The notes under the pieces: generated by a model
Told to the model about the DNA's origin: nothing
The model's database searches: none
The model's input: only the letters and a program-made list of their open reading frames with translations
Part shown: positions 16,391 through 25,010 of the stretch, in pieces
Numbering within the stretch: position 1 is the first letter of the stretch
Layout of the letters: each line of letters starts with the position of its first letter
Program-made: the position numbers and the translations under genes
NCBI GenBank assembly: GCA_017469265.1
Contig: JAFUGS010000008.1
Location: 29,788-93,787, forward strand
Direction: 5' to 3'
Source: Clostridia bacterium
GTDB taxonomy: Bacteria > Bacillota > Clostridia > Christensenellales > Aristaeellaceae
Length of the DNA stretch: 64,000 nt

Positions 16391-17671
16391 TTGGAACAGC
16401 CATCCGGAATCACGGTAACGGAACTGAACCGGCTGATTGGGGAAGCGCTTCGAAATGAACCCAGGATTCGCAGTGTAACGGTTACGGCGGAAATCAGCGG
16501 GTTTAAGCGGCATCTTGCGTCAGGCCACTGGTACTTTTCTCTGAAAGACCAGGACAGCGCCATTGCCTGCGTCATGTTCAGGCAGCATACCCTGCGGGCC
16601 GCGCTGATGCCAAAGGACGGGGATTCCGTGACCGTGCAGGGCCATGTGGAAATCTACAGCCGGGACGGAAAGGTTCAGCTTTATGTTACGGCAATCCGGG
16701 CGGCGGGCATCGGAAGCCTCTACGAACAGTTCGAAATGCTGAAACGTCAGCTGATGGCAGAGGGGCTGTTTGATCCGGGCCGGAAGCGTCCGCTGCCGCA
16801 GGTTCCGCGCAAGGTAGCGGTGATAACCTCCGCCAGCGGAGCTGCACTGCATGACATCCTGAATGTTTCCGGGCTTCGATGCCCTGGAATTCCATTGGTA
16901 CTGGTGCCTTCCGGGGTACAGGGCGCGGACGCGGGAAAAGAAATTGTTTCCGCTCTGCATCTGGCGGAAGCGGTGCCGGAGGTGGACGTGATTATTCTGG
17001 CGCGGGGCGGCGGATCCGTAGAGGATCTCTGGTGCTTCAACGAGGAAATTGTCGCGCGCGCGATCGCGGCCTGCCCGGTTCCGGTTGTTTCAGGGGTCGG
17101 TCATGAAACGGATTTCACGATTGCGGATTATGTGGCGGATGTTCGGGCCAGCACCCCCAGCAACGCGGCGGAAATCGTTTTTCCGGACCGCAGGGAGCTG
17201 CTTGGGCGGGCGGAACTGATCAGAGCGGGTTTAAACCGCGCCATCATGAGTACGCTTCAGCAGAAACAGCTGCGGCTTCACCAGCTGCAGAGCAGGTTGT
17301 GGAATGTTTCTCCGGAACGCGTGCTGCATCAGCTGACTGACCGGACCCATCAATCCCGTCAACGTCTGAATGATTGCGTCCGCTATGTTTTTCAGGAGCG
17401 AAAGACAGGCGTGGATAACCAGAGAGAGGCGCTGACGCGCGTCATCGAGCTTCGAATGCGGGAAACGCAGCACACCCTTTCACAGGCGGGCGTAAAGCTG
17501 GAAGCGATTTCTCCCCTGAAGGTGCTGAACCGGGGGTACGCGCTTGTCTATGACACGCTGGGATGCGTTCTTCCAAACGCGGTGTCCGCGCGGGAGCAGC
17601 AGGAAATGACCATACGGTTCCGGGATGGTTCCGTAATTGTACAGAGGAAGGATACTTCGGATGGAAAGTGA
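16391..17671 (+). CDS. xseA: Exodeoxyribonuclease VII large subunit
   Basis: 426 residues from TTG at 16391. XseA with XseB forms the bidirectional ssDNA exonuclease ExoVII. An N-terminal OB-fold (about 1-100, VTVTAEISGFKRHLASGHWYFSLKD) precedes the catalytic domain with ITSASGAALHDI, ILARGGGSVEDLWCFNEE, SGVGHETDFTIADYVAD and RASTPSNAAE. Near the C-terminus is the family motif LNRGYALVYD. It overlaps xseB by 11 bases. Confidence 0.96.
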   Translation: MEQPSGITVTELNRLIGEALRNEPRIRSVTVTAEISGFKRHLASGHWYFSLKDQDSAIACVMFRQHTLRAALMPKDGDSVTVQGHVEIYSRDGKVQLYVTAIRAAGIGSLYEQFEMLKRQLMAEGLFDPGRKRPLPQVPRKVAVITSASGAALHDILNVSGLRCPGIPLVLVPSGVQGADAGKEIVSALHLAEAVPEVDVIILARGGGSVEDLWCFNEEIVARAIAACPVPVVSGVGHETDFTIADYVADVRASTPSNAAEIVFPDRRELLGRAELIRAGLNRAIMSTLQQKQLRLHQLQSRLWNVSPERVLHQLTDRTHQSRQRLNDCVRYVFQERKTGVDNQREALTRVIELRMRETQHTLSQAGVKLEAISPLKVLNRGYALVYDTLGCVLPNAVSAREQQEMTIRFRDGSVIVQRKDTSDGK

Positions 17672-17897
17672 GACTTTTGAAAAGCGCCTGAACAGGGTCA
17701 ATGAGATTATTGATCGAATTGAAAAAGGACAGCTTCCCCTTGAGGACTCCGTCCGCCAGTATGAGGCCGGGATCCAGTGCCTGAACGCGCTGGAGAAGGA
17801 ACTGGACGAGATGAAGCGGCGGATCACGATCCTGCAGGTTCAGCCTGATGGGCAGCTGACGGAACAGACACTGGAGGAAAAAACGGATGCGGACTGA
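17661..17897 (+). CDS. xseB: Exodeoxyribonuclease VII small subunit
   Basis: 78 residues from ATG at 17661, chosen by the GAGGAAGG site and the usual ExoVII small-subunit length; an upstream frame from 17637 is longer than needed. The sequence FEKRLNRVNEIIDRIEKGQLPLEDSVRQYEAG is the family signature. It overlaps xseA by 11 bases and ispA by 11 bases, so all three are translationally coupled. Confidence 0.94.
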   Translation: MESETFEKRLNRVNEIIDRIEKGQLPLEDSVRQYEAGIQCLNALEKELDEMKRRITILQVQPDGQLTEQTLEEKTDAD

Positions 17898-18756
17898 GGC
17901 GGAATACAGGGACATGATTCAGCGCTCGCTGGAGCCGCAGCTTCAATCCCTGGGCGCTGTGCCGGAACAGCTGATGGATGCCATGCGGTACAGCCTGCTG
18001 GCCGGTGGGAAACGACTGCGCCCCGTGATGCTGTTGGCCTCCTGCGACATGGCAGGCGGTTCGCTGGAGGAAGCCATGCCCTATGCCTGCGCGCTGGAAA
18101 TGATACATACCTACAGCCTGATTCATGACGACCTTCCCGGAATGGATAATGACGATCTTCGAAGAGGAAAGCCGACCAATCATAAGGTTTTCGGCGAAGG
18201 TCTGGCGATTCTGGCCGGAGATGGGCTGCTGAACGGGGCCATGGAGTTGGCGCTGGGGGCAAGCACGCGCATGGCGGAACGCCGGGGAATCCTGGCGACA
18301 GAAATTCTGGCGCGGCACGCGGGCGTGACGGGTATGATTGCCGGCCAGACGCTGGATGTGACCATGGAGAACAGTACGCCCACTGAAGCGCTGGTTTCCT
18401 ATATTCATACCCACAAGACATCCGATCTGATACAGGCGCCGATGGAAATGGGGCTGATTCTGGCCGGCTGTGGTCCCGCGCAGATTGAGCAGGGGCGCGT
18501 ATATGGCGAACACATGGGGATCGCGTTCCAGATAGTGGACGATCTGCTGGACGTGACCGGAGATCCCGCGGTCCTAGGAAAAAACACCGGTATGGACGCG
18601 CGGAAAATGACATGGGTAGCCCTGCGCGGAATGGAAGGCGCGCGGCGGGACGCGGAAACGCATATAGATGCAGCTGTTGCCGCCCTGAAGAAGCTTCCGT
18701 GGGATACGGCCTTTTTTGAGAATATGGCCAGGGCGAGCCTGGACAGAATGAATTGA
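17887..18756 (+). CDS. ispA: Polyprenyl (farnesyl/geranyl) diphosphate synthase
   Basis: 289 residues, trans-isoprenyl diphosphate synthase. It condenses IPP with DMAPP/GPP to make farnesyl diphosphate, the precursor of undecaprenyl phosphate. Both Asp-rich motifs are present: DDLPGMDNDD after the first helix bundle, and DDLLD near residue 218. LAGGKRLRPVM is the N-terminal diphosphate-binding block. Chain length is inferred from family and position after xseAB, not from the sequence alone. Confidence 0.93.
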   Translation: MRTEAEYRDMIQRSLEPQLQSLGAVPEQLMDAMRYSLLAGGKRLRPVMLLASCDMAGGSLEEAMPYACALEMIHTYSLIHDDLPGMDNDDLRRGKPTNHKVFGEGLAILAGDGLLNGAMELALGASTRMAERRGILATEILARHAGVTGMIAGQTLDVTMENSTPTEALVSYIHTHKTSDLIQAPMEMGLILAGCGPAQIEQGRVYGEHMGIAFQIVDDLLDVTGDPAVLGKNTGMDARKMTWVALRGMEGARRDAETHIDAAVAALKKLPWDTAFFENMARASLDRMN

Positions 18757-18773
18757 TCGGGAGGAAGGAACAT

Positions 18774-19319
18774 ATGAGCATGGATCATTTTCTGGAGGAA
18801 GTTGTCGTCAAGCAGAAGAATACGCTGAACAGAATCGTTTACGCGTTAAGCTGGGTGATCATGATTCTGTCCGCGCTGCTGGCCATGATGAGCCTGTCCA
18901 GCATCATGGGACAGGGCGGCTTTAACCCGGTCGCGCTGGTTACCACGCTCGTTTTTGCCGGCATCGCGGTGTATATTTTCTTTTTCCATGATAAACTGTT
19001 GACGGAATACGAATACACCTTTACCAATGGCGCGCTGGATTTTGCGGAGGTGTACAACAACAAGAAAAGGAAGAGCCTGGGAAGCCTGAACGTAAAGACG
19101 GTCGACGCCTTTGGAAGGGTCAACAGCGGGTCGTTCCAGCGGTATCTGAATATGCCTGGTATCAAGCGCATGAACTGGTTCCTGAACAGGGAAGCAGAAC
19201 TGTATTATTTCTTCTTCTCCAAGGACAACAACAAAAAAATGATCATCCTGGAACCGAGCGAGGAAATGGTGGATCTGATCAAGCAGTATATTCCCCGCGG
19301 CGTTTATCAGGAAAACTGA
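18774..19319 (+). CDS. Small membrane protein, DUF6106-like
   Basis: 181 residues from ATG at 18774, with GGAGGAAGG upstream. Two hydrophobic helices lie at about 22-42 and 53-72, followed by a cytoplasmic domain beginning TEYEYTFTNGALDFAEVYNNKKRK. The sequence resembles a conserved clostridial family (DUF6106) whose start MDxFxExVVVKK it shares; no function is known. It follows ispA within 17 bases and precedes thiI. Confidence 0.68.
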   Translation: MSMDHFLEEVVVKQKNTLNRIVYALSWVIMILSALLAMMSLSSIMGQGGFNPVALVTTLVFAGIAVYIFFFHDKLLTEYEYTFTNGALDFAEVYNNKKRKSLGSLNVKTVDAFGRVNSGSFQRYLNMPGIKRMNWFLNREAELYYFFFSKDNNKKMIILEPSEEMVDLIKQYIPRGVYQEN

Positions 19320-19334
19320 GCAGAGGGTACGAAA

Positions 19335-20480
19335 TTGAAAGAATTGCTTTTGGTTCGATACGGGGAAATCTTTCTGAAGGGTCTGAACAGACCGTATTTT
19401 TTCCGCAGTCTGGTTCGGAAGATCCGCTATGCGCTGCGCGGAACAGGCGCAAAGGTCTGGATTCATGACGGACGGATTCTGGTGGATGAGTTTGAGGATC
19501 TGGAAACGGTTATTGATCGTGTGACCCATGTCTTTGGCGTCCACAGCGTATGTCCCGCGGTAGAGATGCCCAAAGAGAATTTTGACGCGATCTGTGCCCA
19601 GGCTGTTCAGATGATGGCGGATCTTACGGGCACATTCAAGGTGGAAGCCAGGAGAAGTGACAAACGTTATCCCATGCTTTCCCCTGAAATCAACGCCGAG
19701 CTGGGGCACCGCCTTCTGGAAGCGAATCCCGGGCTGAAAGTGGATATCCATACGCCGGAGCATGTTTTGAACGTAGAGATCCGGGATCAGGCGTATCTGT
19801 ATGTCAGGGTGATTCCCGGGGTGGGCGGAATGCCTGTCGGAACAAACGGCAACGCGACGCTGCTGCTGTCCGGAGGGATTGACAGTCCGGTGGCCGGATG
19901 GATGATCGCGAAGCGGGGCGTACAGATCAACGCGGTTCATTTTCATTCTTTTCCCTATACCTCCGAGCAGGCAAGGGAAAAGGTACTTGATCTGGCCCGA
20001 AAACTCAGCTTCAGCTGCTGCGGAATCAAGGTTCATATCGTTCCCTTTACGGAAATCCAGCTGCAGATTCGCGATCACTGTCCGGAAGAGTACACCACCC
20101 TGATTATGCGGCGTTTTATGATGCGGATTGCCGAACGGATTGCGCGAAAAACAGACAGTGGCGCCCTGGTGACGGGAGAGAGCATCGGACAGGTGGCCAG
20201 CCAGACCATGGAAGCGCTGAACACAACGGACAGTGTGGTCGAAATGCCGGTTTTCCGGCCGCTGATCGGGTTTGACAAGAGTGAGATCATTGAAATCGCG
20301 CGCAGAATCGATACCTATGAGCTGAGCAGCCTGCCTTACGAGGACTGCTGCACGATTTTTACGCCTAAGCATCCCGCGACCAGGCCCCGGAAAGAGAAGG
20401 TGGCTGAAGCCGAGGCGGTTCTTGATCTGGAAGGACTGATCGAAAGGGCGCTCGACCAGGTTGAAGTTGTTTCCGTTTAA
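19335..20480 (+). CDS. thiI: tRNA 4-thiouridine sulfurtransferase ThiI
   Basis: 381 residues from TTG at 19335. It has an N-terminal ferredoxin-like/THUMP region (about 1-165) and a PP-loop ATPase with SGGIDSPVAGW. It makes s4U8 in tRNA and may supply sulfur for thiamine. The C-terminal rhodanese domain of the E. coli enzyme is missing, as in Bacillus, where a dedicated cysteine desulfurase (NifZ) supplies sulfur; no desulfurase gene is adjacent here. C-terminal EDCCTIFTPKHPATRP is characteristic. Confidence 0.95.
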   Translation: MKELLLVRYGEIFLKGLNRPYFFRSLVRKIRYALRGTGAKVWIHDGRILVDEFEDLETVIDRVTHVFGVHSVCPAVEMPKENFDAICAQAVQMMADLTGTFKVEARRSDKRYPMLSPEINAELGHRLLEANPGLKVDIHTPEHVLNVEIRDQAYLYVRVIPGVGGMPVGTNGNATLLLSGGIDSPVAGWMIAKRGVQINAVHFHSFPYTSEQAREKVLDLARKLSFSCCGIKVHIVPFTEIQLQIRDHCPEEYTTLIMRRFMMRIAERIARKTDSGALVTGESIGQVASQTMEALNTTDSVVEMPVFRPLIGFDKSEIIEIARRIDTYELSSLPYEDCCTIFTPKHPATRPRKEKVAEAEAVLDLEGLIERALDQVEVVSV

Positions 20481-20484
20481 CCGC

Positions 20485-20513
20485 TTGTCAGAAAAATGAC
20501 GATGTGGTATGAT
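20485..20513 (+). promoter_or_regulatory. pgk-tpiA promoter
   Basis: TTGTCA (20485-20490), 17-base spacer and TATGAT (20508-20513) with TGTGG forming an extended -10. The about 110-base leader to pgk contains no strong element that I recognise. Confidence 0.8.
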
Positions 20514-20622
20514 TTATCTGTTGGAATACGCTGCGTACCGGCGATGGTTTCCGACCGAATAAAAAAGTAGATCCCTTCGGGGTTTGCTTGATAAAGATTA
20601 TATAAAAGGAGCGTGTGTACCC

Positions 20623-21822
20623 ATGGCCAAGAAAACGATTGAGGACATCCAGGTCAAAGGCAAAAAGGTTCTGGTCCGCTGTGACTTTAACGTGCCGCTG
20701 GATGCCGAGAAGCACATCACCGATGAAAACCGCATTCAGGGCGCCCTGCCCACGATCCAGTATCTGGTAAAGAACGGCGCGAAGGTCATTCTGTGCTCTC
20801 ATATGGGCCGGCCGAAGGGCGAGTTCAATATGAAATACTCCCTGGCGCCTGTTGCTGCCCGTCTGAGCGAACTGCTGGGACAGGAAGTCAAACTGGCGAA
20901 GGACGTGATTGGTCCGGACGCGCATGCCCTGGCTGATGCCATGAAGGATGGGGATGTCATCCTGCTGGAGAATGTCCGCTTCCATAAAGAAGAAGAAAAG
21001 AACGATCCCGAGTTTGCGAAGCAGCTGGCTTCCCTGGCGGAAGTCTATGTCAACGATGCCTTCGGCACCGCGCATCGTGCTCACGCTTCCACGGAAGGCG
21101 TCAGCCACTATCTGAGCCCCTCTGTTGCCGGCTACCTGATCGGCAAGGAACTGAGTGTCATGGGCGGCGCCCTTGAGCATGCGGAAAAGCCTTTTGTGGC
21201 GATTCTGGGCGGCGCGAAAGTGGCGGACAAGATCAGCGTGATTGAGAACCTGATCGAAAAAGTGGATACCCTGATCATCGGCGGCGGTATGGCTTACACT
21301 TTCCTGAAGGCGAAGGGATACGGCGTTGGAAAGAGCCTGCTGGACGAGAGCCGCATCGATTACTGTAAGGAAATGATGGCCAAGGCGGAAGCAAAGGGCG
21401 TAAAGATCCTGTTGCCCGTGGACACCGTCTGCATCAAGTCCTTCCCGGATCCGATCGACGCGCCGGTGGAAACCATTACGGTGGACGCGGACAAGATTCC
21501 TGAAGATCAGGAAGGCTGCGATATCGGCCCGAAGACCTGCGAGCTGTTCGCGGAGACCGTAAAAGCGGCGAAGACCGTCATCTGGAACGGCCCCATGGGC
21601 GTTTTCGAGAATCCGACCCTGGCGAAGGGTACATTGGTAGTCGCCCAGGCGCTGGCAGACAGCGATGCCGTGACGATCGTTGGCGGTGGCGACAGTGCCG
21701 CGGCCATTACCCAGATGGGCTTTGCCGATAAGGTGACCCATGTTTCTACCGGTGGCGGCGCCAGCATGGAATTCCTGGAAGGAAAGGTGCTTCCCGGCGT
21801 TGCCTGCCTGGACGAGAAATAA
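20623..21822 (+). CDS. pgk: Phosphoglycerate kinase
   Basis: 399 residues from ATG at 20623, with AAAGGAG 9 bases upstream; the frame opens earlier at 20584 without a good site. It is the glycolytic enzyme that transfers phosphate from 1,3-bisphosphoglycerate to ADP. Signatures are [44 protein letters not shown] and [10 protein letters not shown]. tpiA follows, with a conserved intercistronic hairpin between them. Confidence 0.98.
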   Translation: MAKKTIEDIQVKGKKVLVRCDFNVPLDAEKHITDENRIQGALPTIQYLVKNGAKVILCSHMGRPKGEFNMKYSLAPVAARLSELLGQEVKLAKDVIGPDAHALADAMKDGDVILLENVRFHKEEEKNDPEFAKQLASLAEVYVNDAFGTAHRAHASTEGVSHYLSPSVAGYLIGKELSVMGGALEHAEKPFVAILGGAKVADKISVIENLIEKVDTLIIGGGMAYTFLKAKGYGVGKSLLDESRIDYCKEMMAKAEAKGVKILLPVDTVCIKSFPDPIDAPVETITVDADKIPEDQEGCDIGPKTCELFAETVKAAKTVIWNGPMGVFENPTLAKGTLVVAQALADSDAVTIVGGGDSAAAITQMGFADKVTHVSTGGGASMEFLEGKVLPGVACLDEK

Positions 21823-21833
21823 TGAACTTATTT

Positions 21834-21870
21834 GGAAATCCGCAGTCCTGTTTCCGGACTGTGGATTTCC
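21834..21870 (+). other. pgk-tpiA intercistronic hairpin
   Basis: Arms GGAAATCCGCAGTCC (21834-21848) and GGACTGTGGATTTCC (21856-21870) form a 15-bp stem with one G-U pair and a 7-base loop. No T run follows. It is probably an RNA processing or stability element that sets the pgk/tpiA ratio. Confidence 0.7.
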
Positions 21871-21896
21871 ATTTGCATGGAAAGGAAGAAAGAAAG

Positions 21897-22649
21897 ATGC
21901 GTAAACCGATTATTGCCGGCAACTGGAAAATGAATAAAACGCCCGCGGAAGCGGAAGCGCTGGTGAAAGAGCTGAAGCCTCTGGTAAAGGACGCGGCCTG
22001 TGATGTAGTTGTCTGTGTTCCCGCTGTGGATTTCGCAGCCGTCAGCAATGCGATTCAGGGCAGCAATATCCATCTCGGCGCGCAGAATGTCCATTTTGCC
22101 GCCAGCGGCGCCTACACGGGTGAGCTGAGCGCGGATATGCTGAAAGCCGCCGGTGTCGAATATGTGATCATCGGCCACAGTGAACGGCGCCAGTACTTTG
22201 GTGAGACGGACAAGACGGTGAATCAGCGGGTTCGGGCGGCGGTGGCCGCCGGTCTTAAGGTCATCCTCTGCGTTGGCGAAAACAAAGAAGAGCGTGAGGC
22301 CGGTTATACGGACGCGCTGGTTGCGTATCAGACGCTGATCGCGCTGAACGGACTGACAGACGCAGAAGTGGCAGACGTGATTATCGCCTATGAGCCGGTT
22401 TGGGCCATTGGTACCGGCCTGACAGCGACGGATGAGCAGGCCAATGAGACGATCGGCGTGATCCGCAGAACCGTAGCGCAGAAGTATGGCGCGGAAATAG
22501 GGGATAAAATCCGCATTCAGTACGGCGGCAGCATGAATCCCAAGAATGTGAAGGGACTCATGGCACAGCCGGAAATCGACGGCGGTCTGATCGGCGGGGC
22601 TAGTCTGAAAGCGCCTGATTTCAGCCTGGTTGTGAATTACGACAAGTAA
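21897..22649 (+). CDS. tpiA: Triosephosphate isomerase
   Basis: 250 residues from ATG at 21897, the universal TIM start MRKPIIAGNWKMN. It interconverts DHAP and glyceraldehyde 3-phosphate. The catalytic residues are in GNWKMNKT (Lys), IGHSERR (His) and AYEPVWAIGTG (Glu), with YGGSMNPKN near the end. The frame is open upstream to 21822, but the hairpin and lack of a site there support 21897. Confidence 0.98.
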   Translation: MRKPIIAGNWKMNKTPAEAEALVKELKPLVKDAACDVVVCVPAVDFAAVSNAIQGSNIHLGAQNVHFAASGAYTGELSADMLKAAGVEYVIIGHSERRQYFGETDKTVNQRVRAAVAAGLKVILCVGENKEEREAGYTDALVAYQTLIALNGLTDAEVADVIIAYEPVWAIGTGLTATDEQANETIGVIRRTVAQKYGAEIGDKIRIQYGGSMNPKNVKGLMAQPEIDGGLIGGASLKAPDFSLVVNYDK

Positions 22650-22664
22650 ATCACCCCCTGTATA

Positions 22665-22694
22665 GAAGCGAAGCAGAAGCTTCGCTTCTTTTTG
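22665..22694 (+). terminator. Terminator after tpiA
   Basis: Hairpin GAAGCGAAGC / GCTTCGCTTC (22665-22674 and 22679-22688) with a 4-base loop and a T run. Confidence 0.92.
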
Positions 22695-22735
22695 TTACAA
22701 TCCTGTTAAATTTTGATCGGGCAACACGGCAAACC

Positions 22736-22764
22736 TTGCAGGGGCAGAAAAATGGGCATATAAT
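22736..22764 (+). promoter_or_regulatory. Promoter of the decarboxylase operon
   Basis: TTGCAG (22736-22741), 17-base spacer and TATAAT (22759-22764), preceded by GGGCA. The pckA promoter has the same -35 and the same GGGCA before its -10. Confidence 0.85.
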
Positions 22765-22813
22765 CTATGATGGCGTGAATTGGACAAACATTCATGCTGA
22801 AGGAGAGTTTTTC

Positions 22814-24214
22814 ATGAAAAAAGTACAGTTTACGGAAACGGTCCTGCGGGACGCAAACCAATCCCTGATGGCAACCCGGCTGCCCTACGCTGATTACGCG
22901 GAGATTCTTCCCGTGATGGATCAGGCGGGGTACTATTCTGTGGAATGCTGGGGCGGAGCAACCTTTGACAGCTGTTTGCGGTATCTGAACGAGGATCCGT
23001 GGGAACGGCTTCGGAATATCCGCAGACAGATGCCCAACACGCGGCTGCAGATGCTGCTGCGCGGTCAGAATCTGCTGGGGTACAAGCATTATCATGACGA
23101 CGTGGTTGAAAAGTTCGTGGAGCTGAGCATCAAGAACGGTATTGATATCATCCGGATTTTTGACGCGCTGAATGATTTCAGAAACCTGGGCACCGCGCTG
23201 GAAGCGACAAAGAAATACGCAACCAGCCGGACCATTGCTTCCGGCTGTATCAGCTATACGCAGAGCCCGGTGCATACCGTCGATAAATATGTTGAAATGT
23301 GCAAGGAACTGGTCCGGATGGGCTTTGATACCCTTTGCCTGAAGGATATGGCCGGCACCATGAGCCCCTTTGAGGCGGAGCACCTGATCAAGGGGATCAA
23401 GGACGCGGTAGGGGATATTCCCGTGATTCTGCATACGCACTGCACCACCGGCATGGCTTACATGACCCTGACGAAAGCAATCGAGAGCGGCGTGGATGTC
23501 ATTGACACGGCTACCAGCTGCTTCTCCAACGGAACCAGCCAGGCCGCTACGGAAACGCTGTTCTACGCGCTTCAGCAGTACGGCATTGAAACAGATCTGA
23601 ATGAAAAAATCATTAACCAGGTGAACGATTTCTTCAAGCCCGTGAAACAGAAATACATCGACAGCGGGTTGATTAACCCCAAGTCCATGGCGACCGATTC
23701 TCAGGCCCTGGTATACAAGGTTCCGGGCGGTATGCTGAGCAACATGATCGCGAACCTGAAGGACATGAACGCCATGGATAAGTTTGATGAGGCGCTGGTA
23801 GAAATTCCCGCGGTCCGCAAGGATCTCGGCTATCCGCCGCTGGTAACCCCGCTGAGCCAGATGGTTGGCAACCAGGCGGTCACCAACGTGCTGGTCGGGG
23901 AGCGCTACAAGAACATTTCCAACGAAGTCAAGAATTATTTCCGCGGAGAATACGGCATCGCTCCAGCGCCGGTGGATCCGGCGCTGGAAGAGAAGATCCT
24001 CGGGGAAGGCGGCAAACCGGTGGACTGCCGGATCGAGGACAGCAAACGAACAGGCGAGGATTTCCGGAACGCGAAGGAAGCGCTTGGGGAACTGGCGGAA
24101 AGCGAAGAAGACCTGATGAGCTATATCTGTTTCCCCGCCCAGGCGGAGAAATTCCTGAAGGACCGTAAAGCGGAACGGGAAAAGAAGGTCATATACACCA
24201 TTGAGGAAGCGTAA
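22814..24214 (+). CDS. oadA: Oxaloacetate decarboxylase alpha subunit / carboxyltransferase (without biotin domain)
   Basis: 466 residues from ATG at 22814. It is a carboxyltransferase of the OadA/pyruvate carboxylase B family: TIM barrel with TETVLRDANQSLMATRLP, GGATFDSCLRYLNEDPWERL and the metal-binding ILHTHCTTGMA. The conserved C-terminal PYC_OADA domain is at about 300-440. It moves carboxyl from oxaloacetate to carrier-bound biotin. Typical OadA ends with a biotinyl domain; this one does not, and a separate carrier gene lies two genes downstream. With oadG-like, carrier and oadB it forms a complete Na+-pump operon. Confidence 0.92.
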   Translation: MKKVQFTETVLRDANQSLMATRLPYADYAEILPVMDQAGYYSVECWGGATFDSCLRYLNEDPWERLRNIRRQMPNTRLQMLLRGQNLLGYKHYHDDVVEKFVELSIKNGIDIIRIFDALNDFRNLGTALEATKKYATSRTIASGCISYTQSPVHTVDKYVEMCKELVRMGFDTLCLKDMAGTMSPFEAEHLIKGIKDAVGDIPVILHTHCTTGMAYMTLTKAIESGVDVIDTATSCFSNGTSQAATETLFYALQQYGIETDLNEKIINQVNDFFKPVKQKYIDSGLINPKSMATDSQALVYKVPGGMLSNMIANLKDMNAMDKFDEALVEIPAVRKDLGYPPLVTPLSQMVGNQAVTNVLVGERYKNISNEVKNYFRGEYGIAPAPVDPALEEKILGEGGKPVDCRIEDSKRTGEDFRNAKEALGELAESEEDLMSYICFPAQAEKFLKDRKAEREKKVIYTIEEA

Positions 24215-24226
24215 GGAGGAATATCA

Positions 24227-24607
24227 ATGGAAAACATAAAAGGCGAAATGCTCCCTGTGGGCACCGCGCTGGTGGATTCCGTCCTTGGATATCTGGTGGT
24301 GTTTATTGGCCTTGCGCTGCTGATGGTCGTGATCATTCTCGTGGGAAAGATCATGGTATCCAGAACCCGCAGGTCCATTGAGAAAACAACCGCCGCCCTG
24401 GCGTCCGCGCCGGCCGCGGCCGCTCCCGCACCAGTTCCGCAGGCGGAAAAGAAGCTCGCGCCCGGCAGCGCCGGAGAAGTCAAGCTGTATGATACAGATC
24501 CGCGGGACGCGGCCATGATCATGGCCATCGTTGCGAACAGGCTCCAAAAACCGTTGAATGAGCTTCGGTTTGTATCCATTAAGGAGGTTAAGAAAGATGA
24601 AGTATAA
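24227..24607 (+). CDS. OadG-like gamma subunit of Na+-transporting decarboxylase
   Basis: 126 residues. One N-terminal transmembrane helix (about residues 22-42, YLVVFIGLALLMVVIILVG) is followed by an Ala/Pro-rich linker and a short conserved tail. The gamma subunit anchors the carboxyltransferase to the beta subunit. It starts 12 bases after oadA and overlaps the carrier gene by 11 bases. Confidence 0.82.
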   Translation: MENIKGEMLPVGTALVDSVLGYLVVFIGLALLMVVIILVGKIMVSRTRRSIEKTTAALASAPAAAAPAPVPQAEKKLAPGSAGEVKLYDTDPRDAAMIMAIVANRLQKPLNELRFVSIKEVKKDEV

Positions 24608-24998
24608 AGTGACCCTGAAGGGAAAAACCTATGAAGTGGAAGTGAACCAGGCTGAAGCCATGATTCTGGACGAGTATGAAGCCATCGCGCCCGCACCGGC
24701 CACGCCGGCCGTCGAGATTCCCGCGGCGGCCGCTCCGTCCGCGGCTCCTGCCGCGGCTGCCACCGCGCCGGCTGCCGCTGTCGCCGGCGAGCAGGTGGTT
24801 TCTCCCATGCCGGGAACCATTATCCGTGTGAACGCGAAAGTGGGACAGGCGGTAAAGAATGGGGAAGTCCTGGCAGTTCTGGAAGCCATGAAGATGGAAA
24901 ACGAGATCATGGCGCCGCATGACGCCACCGTGGTGCAGGTTCTGGTGGACGCCGGAACAAAGGTGGATTCCGGTACGCCCATCCTGGTGCTGGGCTAA
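24597..24998 (+). CDS. Biotin carboxyl carrier protein of the decarboxylase
   Basis: 133 residues from ATG at 24597. N-terminal KVTLKGKTYEVEV, an Ala/Pro-rich flexible linker (about residues 28-65) and a biotinyl domain with VVSPMPGTIIRVNAKVGQ and EAMKMENEI; the Lys of the latter is biotinylated. It shuttles CO2 from the alpha to the beta subunit. In many bacteria this domain is fused to the alpha subunit; here it is a free protein, as in methylmalonyl-CoA or glutaconyl-CoA decarboxylases. Confidence 0.93.
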   Translation: MKYKVTLKGKTYEVEVNQAEAMILDEYEAIAPAPATPAVEIPAAAAPSAAPAAAATAPAAAVAGEQVVSPMPGTIIRVNAKVGQAVKNGEVLAVLEAMKMENEIMAPHDATVVQVLVDAGTKVDSGTPILVLG

Positions 24999-25010
24999 GG
25001 GAGGGCAGCA

